A DNA stretch of 64,000 nucleotides from Linum tenue (taxonomy: Eukaryota > Streptophyta > Magnoliopsida > Malpighiales > Linaceae), in contig CAMGYJ010000002.1 of NCBI GenBank assembly GCA_946122785.1, forward strand, positions 66,923,703-66,987,702. Reading direction: 5' to 3'. The translations under genes and the position numbers were made by a program. Shown here in pieces: positions 34,896 through 47,694 of the stretch; the stretch's first letter is position 1, and every line of letters begins with the position of its first letter. The notes beneath the pieces were generated by a model. That model saw only the letters and a list, made by a program, of their open reading frames with translations. It did not search any database and was not told where the DNA came from.

Positions 34896-34929
34896 GGTGC
34901 ACCGAAGTAGCCACCTATATATATATATT
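34865..34929. repeat. Second TA tract with repeated flank
   Basis: TA repeats resume after the MITE. GTGCACCGAAGTAGCCACC, which precedes the first TA tract at about 34354, recurs at about 34898 before a further TA run, so the microsatellite and its flank have been duplicated. Confidence 0.7.
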
Positions 34930-35767
34930 GTTGTGCTATTAGCTCCATACACATACTCTACTCTTCTCTTCCACCATTCATCTACCCACTATTGCAAGTT
35001 TGCAACCTCAAACCACTTCCCCAAAACAATTAATTCAAACAAAATGAACAAAAAAAAACTTGGTTGTTGTAAATTACGAGACTCGAGATCGAACTATAAA
35101 AATTGCTTAATGTCAACCAGATCGATAAGCTACACCACATATATTAAAAATCTGTACATAGTGACATAATATGGTCGAACTATCAATTCATAGTCATACA
35201 TGTAGGTTTTTACGGTGTTATATTGGTACATTAGTGACTAAACCATAGTATCTTATTTTACTAATAATTTAACAACAATATCATATTGGTAACCTATCAA
35301 TTAAAACACTATTGTACCACCAAATATCATTTTACTAACTTGTCCAATCAAATCTCCGGTTCCATTTTACAGTCACGGCAAAGAACAAAAAATGAACAAC
35401 AATTCAGTCCACGTAAATAAACAAAAGCACATTACGATATTATGATAACAACTAATAGATCTTAGATCTTAATGCCAATAATCATTTCAATAAAAACGAT
35501 ATTTCATCACCCCTCCCATATTCCCATTCCCGCCATATACCATTATCCCTCAATTCCCCTGTACAAACTACAAACCAAGAATCAATCATCCTTCTCCTCC
35601 TAATAATATTATGATATCTTAATTTATCATCATCACTAAAAATCCCAATTCCTAAAATCTTTCACACCCATAAGCCCATATCTAACAAAAAGTTGCAAAT
35701 CAGTCCCCCCCAAATTTCCCTTTTTGTCACATCTCAATCAACATTAATCAATAGAAAATATTCTGCG

Positions 35768-35804
<37 letters not shown>

Positions 35805-35848
35805 ACTAATATGTTGACTGTTGTTGTTGTTTGCTGTTCCTAATTCTC
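34930..35848. other. Spacer and 3' UTR of the MYB gene
   Basis: No gene is supported. A (GA)n microsatellite of about 14 units lies at about 35772-35802, just downstream of the MYB stop codon and probably within its 3' UTR. Confidence 0.45.
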
Positions 35849-37025
35849 TCACGCAACGCTTATGATGCTGTCCCCACTCGACATGCCCTGAAAAGCAGAG
35901 GACCTCGTTCCCCCTCCCGCCGCCGATGACGATGACTGCTCGTCGGAGGAAGGACTAGTGGAGAGCCTGAGCGATAGAGGCAAAAACGTCTCCTGATGAC
36001 GACCGCCGGAACGGTTACTACTGCTCATCATCTTCTGGTTCCAATTGAGATCGGCCGCCACCTTGGAAGACGGCGGAATTGGGATTGGTCGAACCAGCCT
36101 GCTGGGTTTCGCTGTACTCGTCGGCGGTCCTAGCGTCAGCCTCTCGAATGACCCGTCCCCGGTGATTGGTATAGCCACCGGGAAATTATGAACTGGTGGA
36201 AGCTTCCCCAGCTGCAGCTGGTTGCTGGTCTTCATCGGAACCACCGCTACCGCCGCCGTTTCTTGATTCGGCGATTTCTGCTGGTCTTCCACTTCCATCA
36301 TAGAATTGCCGGCGAACTGTGTAAACCAAATACATAACTAATCAATTCCCCAAATTTTTCAGAAACTATATATGTAAATAATAGCAACAACTATGCTTAC
36401 AGTGTTGTCGGTAGTGATGTCGAAGAGACTGGAGCGGCGTCGCCGGCGATTGTGATTGTTCTTGCGGAGGAAGTACTTCTGAGCGTGACTGGCCACCTGC
36501 GTCGGCGTCCGGGTCTTGACGAAATTCCTGGAAATCCCTCTCCAATCGCCTTTCCCGACTTTCTGCAGCCCCACCAGAAACAACCTGTGTTCCTCCTCGG
36601 TCCACGGCACCCCTGCAAAACCAATCAAACCAATCCAATCCCCAATTTTAATTAAAATTCCCCCCAAAATTGAATCGTTTATACTGAATTCGAGAAAAAA
36701 TTATGAAAACCCAATTACCTCGTTTGCGCTCGCGGCTGCGTCCGGAGGCGTGAACGACGTCGTCGGACTCGTACCCGGACGCCACGGCGTCGGCGACGAA
36801 GGGGTCCTGATTCCCCTGATCGTACTGCGACAGGTTGTTCATGCTCACGCTCTTCCTGAACGAGTTCCTCCCCGCCGTGACTCGAACCCCGAACAGCATA
36901 ATCCCGCCCTCCCCCGCCGTGCCACCCCCTCCGTCGCCGGAATTGACAGTCGTATCGGCGGTGTCGCCGTGGCAGGTGCGGGAGTTGTGGCCGTTGTTTC
37001 CGCAGTGAGAACAGCTGCGAGACAT
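35849..37025 (-). CDS. MYB-related repressor of the MYBD/KUA1 (R/KLFGV) type, three exons
   Basis: The joined exons are 37025..36719, 36612..36401 and 36316..35849, giving 328 aa. Both introns are GT-AG (GAG|GTAATT, GCAG|GGGTG; ACT|GTAAGC, ACAG|TTCGCC). In order: a CCHC zinc knuckle at 5-18 (C5, C8, H13, C18), an IMLFGVRV motif (the LFGV repression core), [10 protein letters not shown], a single MYB repeat (about 104-155) with SHAQKYF at 144-150, a basic [12 protein letters not shown] block, and an EAR-type LSLRL at 287-291. These are the marks of nuclear I-box/TATCC-binding repressors such as Arabidopsis MYBD (At1g70000), At1g19000 and KUA1, which act in light, hormone and sugar responses. 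The [18 protein letters not shown] start and the linker text favour the MYBD/At1g19000 branch. Promoter and leader have CT repeats at 37027-37043. Confidence 0.92.
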
Positions 37026-37043
37026 CTCTCTCTCTCTCTCTCT

Positions 37044-39199
37044 ATGCCTCTACTCTACTCCTCCGTGGGTGCTTCTCGTCCCTGGGATTATTATCTCTGC
37101 GTGTGGAAATTGTTAACGGAGACAGAGTGAGAGACACAGGGGAAATCTGGGAAATTTGTGTCGCTGATTGTTGATGATGATAAAGAAAGGAGAGAGAGAG
37201 AGGGTGCGTTTGGGTTTTTTGGGGGATCGGACGGTGGGGAGATGGGCAGACTTTAAGCGGGAGGAATGGATCGGGTCCGTCCGTTCTTTGCCGGGCCGTG
37301 CGTTGGTTTGACGTTTTGCGCCGTCGATGGAAACGAGAAGAAGTGGTATCGTAATATCCTAACATCCTTAAATTTTAGTACGTGCGTATTTTCTTGTAAA
37401 TGGGATTTCCCCGGCGACAAATCAAATGAAATACATCGTCTTTTTTATTTTCTTTTAATTTTGTGCCTTGAGATACTGTATTTTCGGTTGAGCATAAAAA
37501 TCGCAGACAGATATATCCAATATATGCACACATGTTTGGAAGAAGAAGAAAAAAATGTAGTGATTTTTACAATGTGGTCAAACTCTTTTTTCTTCTTCTT
37601 AAATACGTTTACTAGACTCACATCACCGTGTTCGATGTTCGAAGAATACTCTAATTGTGTATACTACCAATTCAACCACATTGGAGTTACCGAATATAAT
37701 TTTGTAAATATGGTCTTACCAATTCAACTACGATTCAGTTCCCGGCTGGCAGAAGTAGTTTCAAGTCCCCCAGTGATAAGGTCCGATGGGGCATTTCGGA
37801 GAGATGTCAACGGTAGAGTTAAATTTGTGAGATTTGGAGCCGATTCATCATTACTCTTCGCATATAATGAGTTTTAATGAAGGTTGGTATGATCCTTTTT
37901 CTATTGGAAGTTTTGGCACTTCGGGATCCGATGGTTTGGTGTTTTAATCATGGATTTCATTATGTTTGCTTCTGTGGTGACTCCTCCCAAATTGGTAATT
38001 CGTCGAATTATGTACAACGATGTGCATCATGACCATGACGGAGCGATCCTCGAAGAAGTTCGAAATTGGAAGACTGATTTTTCATTTACTCGGTTTATTT
38101 TTACTCCTCGTAGTACTAACATGATTTTCCATTTAGGGACAAAAAAGCTCTTGCATAAATTACCTTTTTTTACTGTAGTCACCCATCTATTCACCATCTA
38201 TTTATCACCCAAAAAAAAAACTCCAATACGGTTTCATACCACATGACATGAGGTTATATATTATCTGGGTCTTTCCTTCCTTTGTCCAAGAAGAATTACC
38301 GCACGCTTGATTGTTTTCTTGCGAACTTAGTTGTCACAACACAAGTTGCCAAATAGAAAAGAAGATTGGAATTGGCATATGAAATTATCTAAGCAAAGGA
38401 AGGGATAAGCAAGGAGAGGGACGACGGGGTTGAGAACATCCATTGTTGTGGTGTTAGATTGGGTGAAGATGGGATAAAGTTTAAGATTGATTGTTTTTTT
38501 TTTTTTTCTTTCTTCTTTTAACTCGTAAAAATGCCAAGATTTTACTTCATTAGGGATATGCATGTCCAATATATTTAATTATTTATAAAATAATTCCTAC
38601 CTTCAGAATTTAAATGGGGAATCTGTATATTCCTCGCATCGGAGGGTTGCAACAACTAGGGAAACAAAATTTTACCCTATTCTCGTCTTATTTTAGTATC
38701 AGATAATAGGATTGGTAAATGGTCAATTAGTTATCGGTTTAAGTGAATCACTAGTCAGTAATTCTCTATTGATGAGTTGGTGTGGTTATTTGTGAGGTAG
38801 ATTTGGTTAATGGTGATTGATTAACTAATAACCGATAATGGATTACTAGACAGATCATATTTTTTTGAGTGAGACCCAACGGGAAATCTAAATTTTTTGT
38901 GGTGCTTATTCACCAAGTGGATGATGATATTTGACTCTTTGTAAATTTATGTCGTCGACCAAATTGACTTCATATTATGATTTCATGATTAATGATACAT
39001 TTTATTAATATTATTACATTTAAATGAAAAAATTATCCAAACGAAATGTTTCTATTGGCTGAAATTAGTGTTAGCATTGACCATAATTAATGAAGAAAAA
39101 AGGGAAGGAGAAGCACGCTAGTCATTAATAATAATTGGGCGAAGGGAGGGTGGACCAGCTGTTCATTGTTGCATTAAATGTGAGAAAGGAAGGGGGACA
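37044..39199. other. MYB 5' region and gene-free spacer
   Basis: The first few hundred bases are probably MYB leader and promoter. Beyond this only scattered open frames without recognisable content occur. A T16 run near 38500 is a possible retroposon tail. Confidence 0.4.
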
Positions 39200-39204
39200 A
39201 CCGA

Positions 39205-39778
39205 AGTAGGTCAAAAACTCCACAAAGTAAGCTAGAATCTCAAAGCAGGATAGAACCTCCTCAAAGTAGGCCTGACATACACAAAGTATACCAGAACCTC
39301 CGTATAGTACGCCAGAACCTCCTCAAAGCAGGCAAGAACCTCCTCAAACTAAGCCAGAACCTCCTCATAGTAGGCCAAAACCTTAAAGTTGGCCAAAACC
39401 TCAAAGTAGGCCAGAACTTAGCTCTCAGGCGTCACTCTCGAAGGACGTGATCCATTGTTTCCCTCACACTTCGCAACTTTTAATGCACTTTAGAATCCAA
39501 ATAGCCAATTGCAGGGGAGGGGGATAACATAAGTGAATCAATTGTATGCCCTCGTCAATTCCTTTGAGTTTCAGTCTTGCGACCGTACTCCCCAGGCGGA
39601 GTGTTTCATGTGTTAGATGGGCCCCTGATCCGCGTAGACCAAGAATGAACACTCCGTACAGTAGGCCAGAACCTCCTCAAAGCAGGCAAGAACCTCTTCA
39701 AACTAAGCCAGAACCTCCTCATAGTAGGCCAAAACCTTAAAGTTGGCCAAAACCTCAAAGTAGGCCAGAACTTAGCTC
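39205..39778. repeat. Minisatellite with an approximately 23-bp unit
   Basis: Units of the form GCCAGAACCTCCTCAAAGTA repeat with point changes from about 39205 to 39418 and again from 39656 to 39772. Spacing is about 20-25 bp. The two blocks are copies of each other, 354 bp apart. Confidence 0.85.
39547..39653 (-). pseudogene. Mitochondrial 18S rRNA (rrn18) fragment, copy 1
   Basis: On the minus strand this reads as the central part of plant mitochondrial small-subunit rRNA: TTGGTCTACGCGGATCAGG, AAACACTCCGCCTGGGGAGT, ACGGTCGCAAGACTG and AAACTCAAAGGAATTGACG. It ends abruptly inside GTGTTC at 39653 against the minisatellite. It is far too short to be functional rRNA. Short antisense protein frames over it are artefacts. 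Confidence 0.85.
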
Positions 39779-39898
39779 TCAGGGGTCACTCTCGAAGGAC
39801 GTGATCCATTGTTTCCCTCACACTACGCAACTTTTAATGCACTTTAGAATCCAAATAGCCAATTGCAGGGGAGGGGGATAACATAAGTGAATCAATTG

Positions 39899-40011
39899 TA
39901 GGCCCTCGTCAATTTCTTTGAGTTTCAGTCTTGCGACCGTACTCCCCAGGCGGAGTGTTTCATGTGTTAGCTGGGCCCCTGATCCGCGTAGACCAAGAAT
40001 GAACACTCATC
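39899..40011 (-). pseudogene. Mitochondrial 18S rRNA (rrn18) fragment, copy 2
   Basis: This is the second copy of the fragment at 39547-39653, 354 bp away, with a few differences (for example AAAGAAATTGACG, and the mitochondrial-type GGGCCCAGCTAACAC retained). It continues into GATGAGTGTTC, the native upstream context of the rRNA, so it is probably the parental copy. Non-rRNA text from about 39420 to 39545 was duplicated together with it (39775-39898). Confidence 0.85.
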
Positions 40012-41133
40012 TTATACGGCATGGGAGATTCACCCCCGAAAGGAGATCCTACCTTCAGAAATGATAACTAAAAAATAATTTAAGAACGACATATACTATG
40101 TAAAATATGAGTGTAGAGAATTCAGATAAGTTAATAAATACCCACAATTCATGTCTAAAGTACAACAACTCATAGTATCTTAACAATAAATTCATAAACA
40201 TATATCTTAACAATAAGCCACCTTCCTCTCTATGTTAATGAATTTGGGAAGAGCCTAGCTGGTGAATTATATTACTCTATTGAAGCCGAGAATGCATCCA
40301 AGTAGCTGGTATGTTGTGTGTATCTTTAAATCTCAAATATATATATCTTATATTGTTGGTGATTTACCTTTAAAATATACTTTCTACAATTAATTTCATA
40401 AATGTGAACTAAAAGCGTAAAGCGTTTTGTGAACTAGATGCGTAAAAGCGTAAGCTTTTAAGCTTTGAAGCACAATTTGGTCCGATATTATACACTAATA
40501 TTTTAATATGAAAACAAAAGCGTTTTTGTGACAAAGAAACATAAAACCGTAAGATTCTAAATTTTAAAGTGCGATTTTGAGTGCATTGGTCCAAACTTCA
40601 TGAATGAACAATTGAGAGATAGTATAAGATATTAAATTTGAGTGTCTTGATAGACAAATAAGATCATATACTGAGAGTTCATGAACATCCAAAGTGTCAA
40701 GTGTCCATTGGGATGAACAAATTTATCCAATAATAAAGTATCTTTACTAAGAAATTGCAACTAGATGTCATAATCTGATCAACATCATTGGTTGAGAATT
40801 TGTTCAAACTCGAATATCATAAATTGATATGTATTGTATAATATAATAAATTTAAGTATTTTGGTTGAAAAATCTTTACATAAGATTTTATATATGACGT
40901 GATAAATCTTTGCGGCATGGTTTATGATTATGGAAACGAAGCATCATAAGTTAATGTGTTAACGGTTGAGAATTTTCAATATATAAATACACTACATACT
41001 CAGTTAATACAAAACATAAAAAAAATTATAAGATCCAATTAGTTTAAATATGTATAAATTATTTCTACCAAAAAAAATGTATAAATTAATTAATATAAAT
41101 GATAAAATAAAATTCTCGAGCCAATAAAACGCA
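40012..41133. other. AT-rich spacer
   Basis: No gene is supported. Words such as AAAGCGTAAAGCGTTT near 40415 and 40440 are repeated locally. Confidence 0.4.
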
Positions 41134-41143
41134 TAAAAAGCTA

Positions 41144-42305
41144 GGGTTAATTGCACCATCTAACACTTAAGTTTACTATTTGTTGCAGGTTAACCACCTA
41201 AGTATTTTTTGTTGTAACTAAATCATTTACGTTAACTTCTTGTTGCACCGTTACCTTTTCCGTCCATCGAACTAACAGTAGGTGCCCAACTGTAATTTTT
41301 CATGCCACACGGACTGCCACATCAGCTCTTATAGACTAAGTCATATGTGGGCCCTGCATCCAATAAAAGCGTCCTTTCTAATCTTCTTTTCCCCCAATCC
41401 TTCCCGCTCAGAATACCTTCCATATTTGCAATTCTATTAAAAACCATCCTTCTGCGTGTAACTCTATTCTCCAATCTCTTCAATTCTATTCTCAGTTCCA
41501 CTCTCTACTCTCTTCTATTCTATTCTCCTCTTCTTTTCTCTTCTCCAGCGCCAAAAATCATCCTATATTCTCCAATCTTCTTATCTTCTGCATTTTCCCC
41601 AATCTCTTCAGCAGCAGCTCCATTGTGCCGTTGCGCGGAACCAACGATTCTCCGTACCTCATGAACCGATACCAATCCCGGTAGACGCTTCTTTGACGGC
41701 TCCAACTATGGGGTATGACTAACATTGGAATCTTGGCTTTCAATTTCACTTACATAGCTCTGACCTAGTTTTTATTTTCGTTCTTTCCCTGGCAATAAGA
41801 AGGAAATAATCAGAGGAAGAACCATATAATTGTCATTGCGGGAGCCTGCACCAGCGGAACAAATAGAGTATTTGCAGCAGGGGTATAGATCACTAACTGT
41901 AGTTTTTTTTTGCAGCAGGTGTATAGATCCTTCTTCGTGTGATGGTCTCACAAGTTACAGCTTGGTGATTTAATTTTTGTTTTCTCTGCTGGGAAGAGTG
42001 CTTGACGTTTAAGCTCCTGGAATCAAGTTTGAAGTCGACTGTTTACCTATGCTCAAGAATTGTTTGGGTTTTTTGGCCCATTTTTATTGGATGGGGCCCA
42101 CATATGACTCAGCCTACAAGAGCTGATGTGGCAGCCCGCGTGGCATGGAAAATTACAGTTGGGCACCTACTGTTAGTTCGATGGACGGAAAAGGTAACGG
42201 TGCAACAAGAAGTTAACGTAAATGATTTAATTGCAACAAAAAGTACTTAGGTGGTTAACGTGCAACAAATAGTAAACTTAAGTGTTAAATGGTGCAATTA
42301 ACCCT
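41144..42305. mobile_element. Mutator-like foldback element with a gene-like insert (Pack-MULE candidate)
   Basis: A 10-bp duplication, TAAAAAGCTA, flanks it (41134-41143 and 42306-42315). The inverted terminal repeats are about 200 bp long, tips GGGTTAATTGCACCAT and ATGGTGCAATTAACCC. The arms include GTGCCCAACTGTAATTTT and CCACATCAGCTCTT in both orientations. The centre (about 41350-42090) is not inverted. It holds a pyrimidine-rich stretch like a plant 5' UTR, then gene-like text and a TTTTTTTTTGCAG acceptor-like site near 41918. No transposase is seen. Capture of a host gene piece is inferred from composition only. Confidence 0.78.
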
Positions 42306-42315
42306 AAAAAGCTAG

Positions 42316-43600
42316 TACTATATGATATGCAGAGCGTTCATAGAAGAGTATAATTAAAACTAATTCCCCATTTATGTTTCTTTTACGATGGGATGATGAC
42401 ATCATGATGTGGAGAGTTAGAACAACAATTAGTGGGTAATTAATATATATGATTTCTTGTGTATGATTAATATATATATGAATCTTTTAATATATTATTA
42501 TATTGGGTAGAGGCACAATGGTGGTAACAATGAGTAGTCAGTGTTGATATAGACATGAATTTGATTATAAAAAAACAGGTTTGAGAGAGAGAGAGAGAGA
42601 GACTGATATGATATATGGAGATTGGACAGAAGAAAAAAGGAGGATATAATTATATTGAGAAAATGAGGAAAAGGAAAATGAATGGTGAAAGAGCCAAAGC
42701 GCTTCTCTACCGTCAATTGGGTATATTCCTTCGTCAACAAATATTTAGGCTTGATTTGCTTTTGGTGATACTTATATCAATGCATTGTAGTCGATGTATG
42801 CATTGTAAATTGCAATATACTTACAATTAAGAAAAATGATGTAATATACTTTATATTATTTGGTTTTGGTGATAGTTCTTTTAGTATTCAACATCTTATA
42901 TTACTTTTTGTGAAAAATATCACTTTTCCTCTTGCTTTTACGAGAACATGTATATATAACTAGGGGTATACTTGGAACAAAAAAGGAATCCAACAATCTT
43001 CTCAAAACTATCTCAACAATCTCACGTTTTAGTAGAGATAGTACTATCACTCATTTTGAGTGATAGTTTCCATCACATCAAGCAAACAATTCATGTATTG
43101 TTTGTGCAGAAAATTAAAAAAAAACAATGCATTTTGGACGGTCCGGGCTCCTACGGCGACTCACACCGGTGGACGGCGAGTCTTTCCGGCTTTGTTACTG
43201 CGTTGCGGTTTCTTTTTGGTGCAGTTACAACTCTTGGCAGGCACGTTCTCAAATTTTTATTTCTTTATTCATTTTCTTATTTTTAATGGTCAGCAAAAAT
43301 GTTATGGAATCCTAATCGTGGCTACTCTGCTGTATGTTTTGTGGTGAATCCTAATTGGTCATACGATGAGCAATGGAGAATGATGCCGATCATGATCGAG
43401 GTGGAGCAATGCTTGAAGACCTCTTTTACATTTGTTTCTTTTGTTTTTGCTCTTAGTAGTACGAACAGGGCTGCCCATTGCGTGGCACAAACGGCCCTTG
43501 CATCGGTAGCAACCCTTTTGGTTGACTACCGCTTTTTCATTTTCACCGCACTGTAATACCCTATCTATTACGATCTATCTATGACAACAAAAAAAAAAAA
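42316..43600. other. Gene-free spacer
   Basis: A short (GA)n run lies at about 42582-42602. Several plus-strand open frames between 42970 and 43560 overlap each other in different frames and have no recognisable domain. I do not call a gene. Confidence 0.4.
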
Positions 43601-44455
43601 CATCGGCGGATCTAGGGCTGGACCAACCCGGGCCACGGCCCAGCCCTCCGGCGGATCCAGAGCTAATATAGAGCTTATAAATTTTTTGATTTTAGGTATT
43701 CGGCCCAGTATTATTTAATGGTCGGTCGAGTGCTATTTGATAATAAATTTTGTGTAGTTAGAAAAATGGTCTAGATGAACATATCCAAACCATTACTCTC
43801 AATTTAGTCTAGGAATTTTAGCCCGAATGATTTTCATTTGAAAAAAAACAATAAAACCTAAAAGTCTAAAATGTAAAAGAGTGTATAAAGTTTCATTGAA
43901 ATAAGAAAATCATCTAAACAAATTGATTTGTTGGTTGATTCGTCTAGTGTTGACCTTAACCGTTTCAGCGGCTACCATGGAGAGAACATTTTAAGCAATG
44001 AAATATGTTAAAAATAATTTGCGCAACAAAATGCTAAGAATTTCTTGTTGATTGCTTAGCTATTTTCATTGAGAGAGAGTATGCTATTGATATTGATGGA
44101 GATTCTATTATTGTTGATGGATTTGCCAAATTAAAAAACCTTCCATTACAATTGGCATTGTAATGAATGAAAACTATTTTTATCATATATTTTTGGGTAA
44201 ATACAATTTATTAGTCAAACCTTTTAGACTTTTCAAATTATTAGCCAAACTTTTCGAAATACAAAATATTAGCTAAATCTTTTGTAACGCATCAAAATAT
44301 TAGTCATTTGTCTGTTACCGTTGGTAATTTTGTAACTTTTTTATTTGAAATACATAAAATTTTAAAATGTTGACTATTTTTGTTTACGGTATATAATATT
44401 ATATTGAAATGCAGCCAAGTGCTTTACTGGCTACTGCGTTCTGGATCTGCCGCTG
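43601..44455. mobile_element. Degraded hAT element (GGCGGATC ends)
   Basis: The left end CATCGGCGGATCTAGGG and right end CTGGATCTGCCGCTG match the ends of the 22590 and 54826 elements. Internal text around 43740-43880 is a diverged inverted match to 55190-55370, so both are one family. The flanks show no clear 8-bp duplication. Within it, near 44195-44300, there is text like the foldback family at 21.4 kb (GGGTAAATACAATTTA). Confidence 0.6.
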
Positions 44456-47400
44456 ATTGTAACTATCATAACCAAACAATCACCAAAACCAAACGACAAT
44501 ACTTGTGGCCTGTGGAGGATTGCATCGACTTCGGATGAGGCGGATTTTTTATATATGATTTTCAAATTATAGTTTTAGATTCGTAAATATTCGTGAAACC
44601 AAAGATATATGGGATGAAAAATGACATACGAAAATATATCCGTTTGCGGTTCGTAAAAAACTCATGTGTACCATCCCTGGATAATACATAAAGTTCTTGA
44701 TAAAAATTGAATTATTTTTAGAATATCGATGTTACTTATAAGTATTGTTAAGATATGGTTTATAATAACAAGGAAAATGAGCAAATTATTTGTCTAAGAG
44801 ATAATTATTGTACTTGGTGGATATGGATGAACGAGTGAGTATTGTGCTAATACTTAAAATACTAAAATCGCACCAAATATCTTGCCCTCTTTGTCGAGTT
44901 CGGAGAAAACCCTCTCAAAAGTAATACCAATGGGATTTTCCCCTACCAAATTAATTCAGAATCGGTTGGATACCTACAGTGATGGGTTATTTTTTCATCC
45001 TATAACCGTGCCTTAATTTTGGTTTGTATTATAATAGGTACATTTATTATGCATTTTTTTATTATCAAACATGTTATTTTACTATTATTTACACAAAACA
45101 TACTCTTGTATTTTAAAAATATTACAACCAAGCTCTATTGTTAAATTTTGCGTCCAAAAACTGTTAACCACGATCGAAAATTGATATGGACGATATAAAT
45201 GTTTAAAATACTAATAATAATTTCACTTTAACATTTTTTTGTTTGTTTATTTTGTATATCTCAATACTCATAATAGTTCAACTTTAGCGAGGCTTAAAGA
45301 AATAAATGTATAAAAAAAAACTGGCATTTGTATTTGAAGAAATACATATGTAGATTTTGTTTGGTCCAGTCCTTTTTGCCATTTATACGGTGGTGGTTGG
45401 AGATTGTGGAACGGGCAAAGGATTAATTAAGGGGGAATGGGACCCGCTAATCACCAACAACCATTTCTCTTTACCTCACTCACTCAACCCTTGGCTTTTG
45501 TGTTTGTGGTTGTTGCTAATCCTATTCCTTCCTTCCGTCGTAGTAGTGGCGGCGGCTTTGTACTCTTTTCTTGCCCTTCTTTTTCCATTTTCGACATGTG
45601 TTATCTATCGTTGGAATCCCATTCACAATAAAGGTTTACCATATACACATTCATGGCCTGAATCTGATTAAAAGGGGGGAAATGGTTTGCTTAGATAATA
45701 AGATTAGGAAACTTGGCGAAGACATGCTTTTAAGTTCGGAGGTGAAAATTGTTATTATGTGGTGTGTACTAGAGCTCTTTGTTAACGAGAATCACGTTTT
45801 AATATTCTTTGTTTGTATTTCGTTTATGATTATTCACTTCGTAGTATCTTCGTTTTCAATGAGTAAATTCTTCCTGACCTATGAAATAACTCCCACTACA
45901 ACATATGGTCGGATCCGATGATGCCAAGTCAAATACTGGTATCAAATACCGATTGGAAAGAAATTTTTATCTGATTACTCCTTGTTTGTAGATGATTATC
46001 ATGACAAGTGGCCTTGCAAGACAATGATTTATTGAAGCATGAGGGGCTTCACTCTATTTCAGGGAATTTTTTTTGCTCTCTCTCCTATTTCATAGATAAT
46101 CATTGCTATATTACAATGCTGTATGAAGAATTTGCCTGACCTTGATTGAAGATTTTTTGAAGGAACATGAGGTTCTCCCTTCTCTAGAGTTGGTTTCATC
46201 GAAACAACACATATAAAAAGGTTCTTCTCGGTCACCTATCTCATTCCCTTTTCTCTGGCCGCCACGCAGAATACGGAAGGACTTATTAGTCATTTTCTTT
46301 CAAAATTCAGGCGGCTTCTTGGAATAATCTTGGTCCAAGGTCCATAAATCAGAAATGGGACACTTGCCCTGGAAGCAATGGGCCGATATATGCATATCCA
46401 ATTATGGGTTACCAGGCCACTTTTCCCTAAATATATGAAATTAGTGGCCGATTTTCTCTAAATTATGTACTAGCCGCATTCTTTTCCCCCATATTACATA
46501 ATTTTGTGTCATGGGGTAGGAATAATTAATCAGGTAAGGTAAGTATTGAAGCTAATGAAATTAAGATTAATATATTAGTAAGACGTGGCTATTTTAGTCC
46601 AGGTTTATACAAAATATTCCAATTATTCTAAAATATGAATTGTACAATGACCATGTTAAAAGGAGAAGCATCGATGATGTTTCAAGTGCCTTGAATTCGA
46701 ATAAAAAAAATTATTGAGTGATCGAGGGGTTGTTTGATTAAAGGATTGTAAATTTATGTTTTAAAGCTATAGATTAATAAATATAATATCCTTGAGCAAA
46801 TCTAACAAACAAACAAGAAAAAATTATTATTTTGTAAATCCAACATAAATTTAGAGTTTTGTGAAAATCCATATTTTAATAAAAATTCTCATTTTGAAAT
46901 CCAACAAACAAACAACTTCAATGATAAATAGCATTTATGCCAGTATAATATACTTCAGTTCATAATTTTTAACCGATTCATATAATGTTATTTAATAACT
47001 AAGCATTCTATTATACGCAATTTCTCATTCAAATTGTAAATGTGACATATTTGGTCACGTACGCCAAGTCTGAAACCATTATATAGTATGAGATATATAA
47101 TCTAACAAACGTATGAATCATTAAGAAGCCACATCATAAATTATATATATTGACTCGCTCATAAGTCGTTATTCGAACTCGCTCTTTAACCACACCTTCG
47201 AGCCAACTCACTAGTTGAACTCAATGAGCCACTCAATCTAGTTAGCTTGCGAGCCTAATGAGCTGAACAAGGATGAGCTCTGACTCGACTCGTTTACTAA
47301 CGAGTCGAATTGGGAATTACATTTTCTCGAGTCGAATGTCGAACCACTCATGAGCAGTTTGACTCACTTGCAGCCTTAGTGGCAGAGTCTCCATCGTGAA

Positions 47401-47694
47401 TAGTGGACATGACCCAAGTCCTACAATAAAGTCCTGGTCTTTAACTTTAATGCTTTGAGAATTTCATGTCAAACCTGGATAATCATAGGAATGCTTCCCC
47501 TGGATTATCTCCAGAGTCCAGAAGTAGTAAACTGCTGCAATGTCTAATCCAGAGAAGAATTAGGTTACCCGGATCTTTTTTTTTTTTTTTTTTTGAAAAT
47601 AGGATGCTATGATTCTACCAAAAAAAATTCTACTAAGTGAAGGCTTATAAATAGTGTGTTTTAAATATATTCATTTAAGAAACTTATACAATAA
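44456..47694. other. Long gene-free spacer
   Basis: No gene is supported in this 3.2-kb stretch. Open frames around 45360-45920 are hydrophobic, overlapping and without homology I recognise. At about 47160-47370 GACTCGCTC/CGAGTCG words suggest a decayed element like that at 33.4 kb. A T18 run near 47578 may be the tail of an old retroposon. Confidence 0.4.

Noticed and set aside
39205..39430. Regularly spaced repeats resembling a CRISPR array
   Set aside because: Units are contiguous and degenerate without unique spacers, and the context is a plant nuclear genome; it is a minisatellite.
39464..40006. Two near-identical 62-codon minus-strand open frames
   Set aside because: They translate a duplicated mitochondrial rRNA fragment and its flank, not a protein gene.
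42970..43556. Cluster of overlapping plus-strand open frames of 60-105 codons
   Set aside because: They lie in three frames over the same text, lack domains or splice-supported continuation, and do not outperform chance for this composition.
45357..45921. Hydrophobic plus-strand open frames
   Set aside because: Overlapping frames with low-complexity hydrophobic content, no homology that I recognise and no promoter or splice context.
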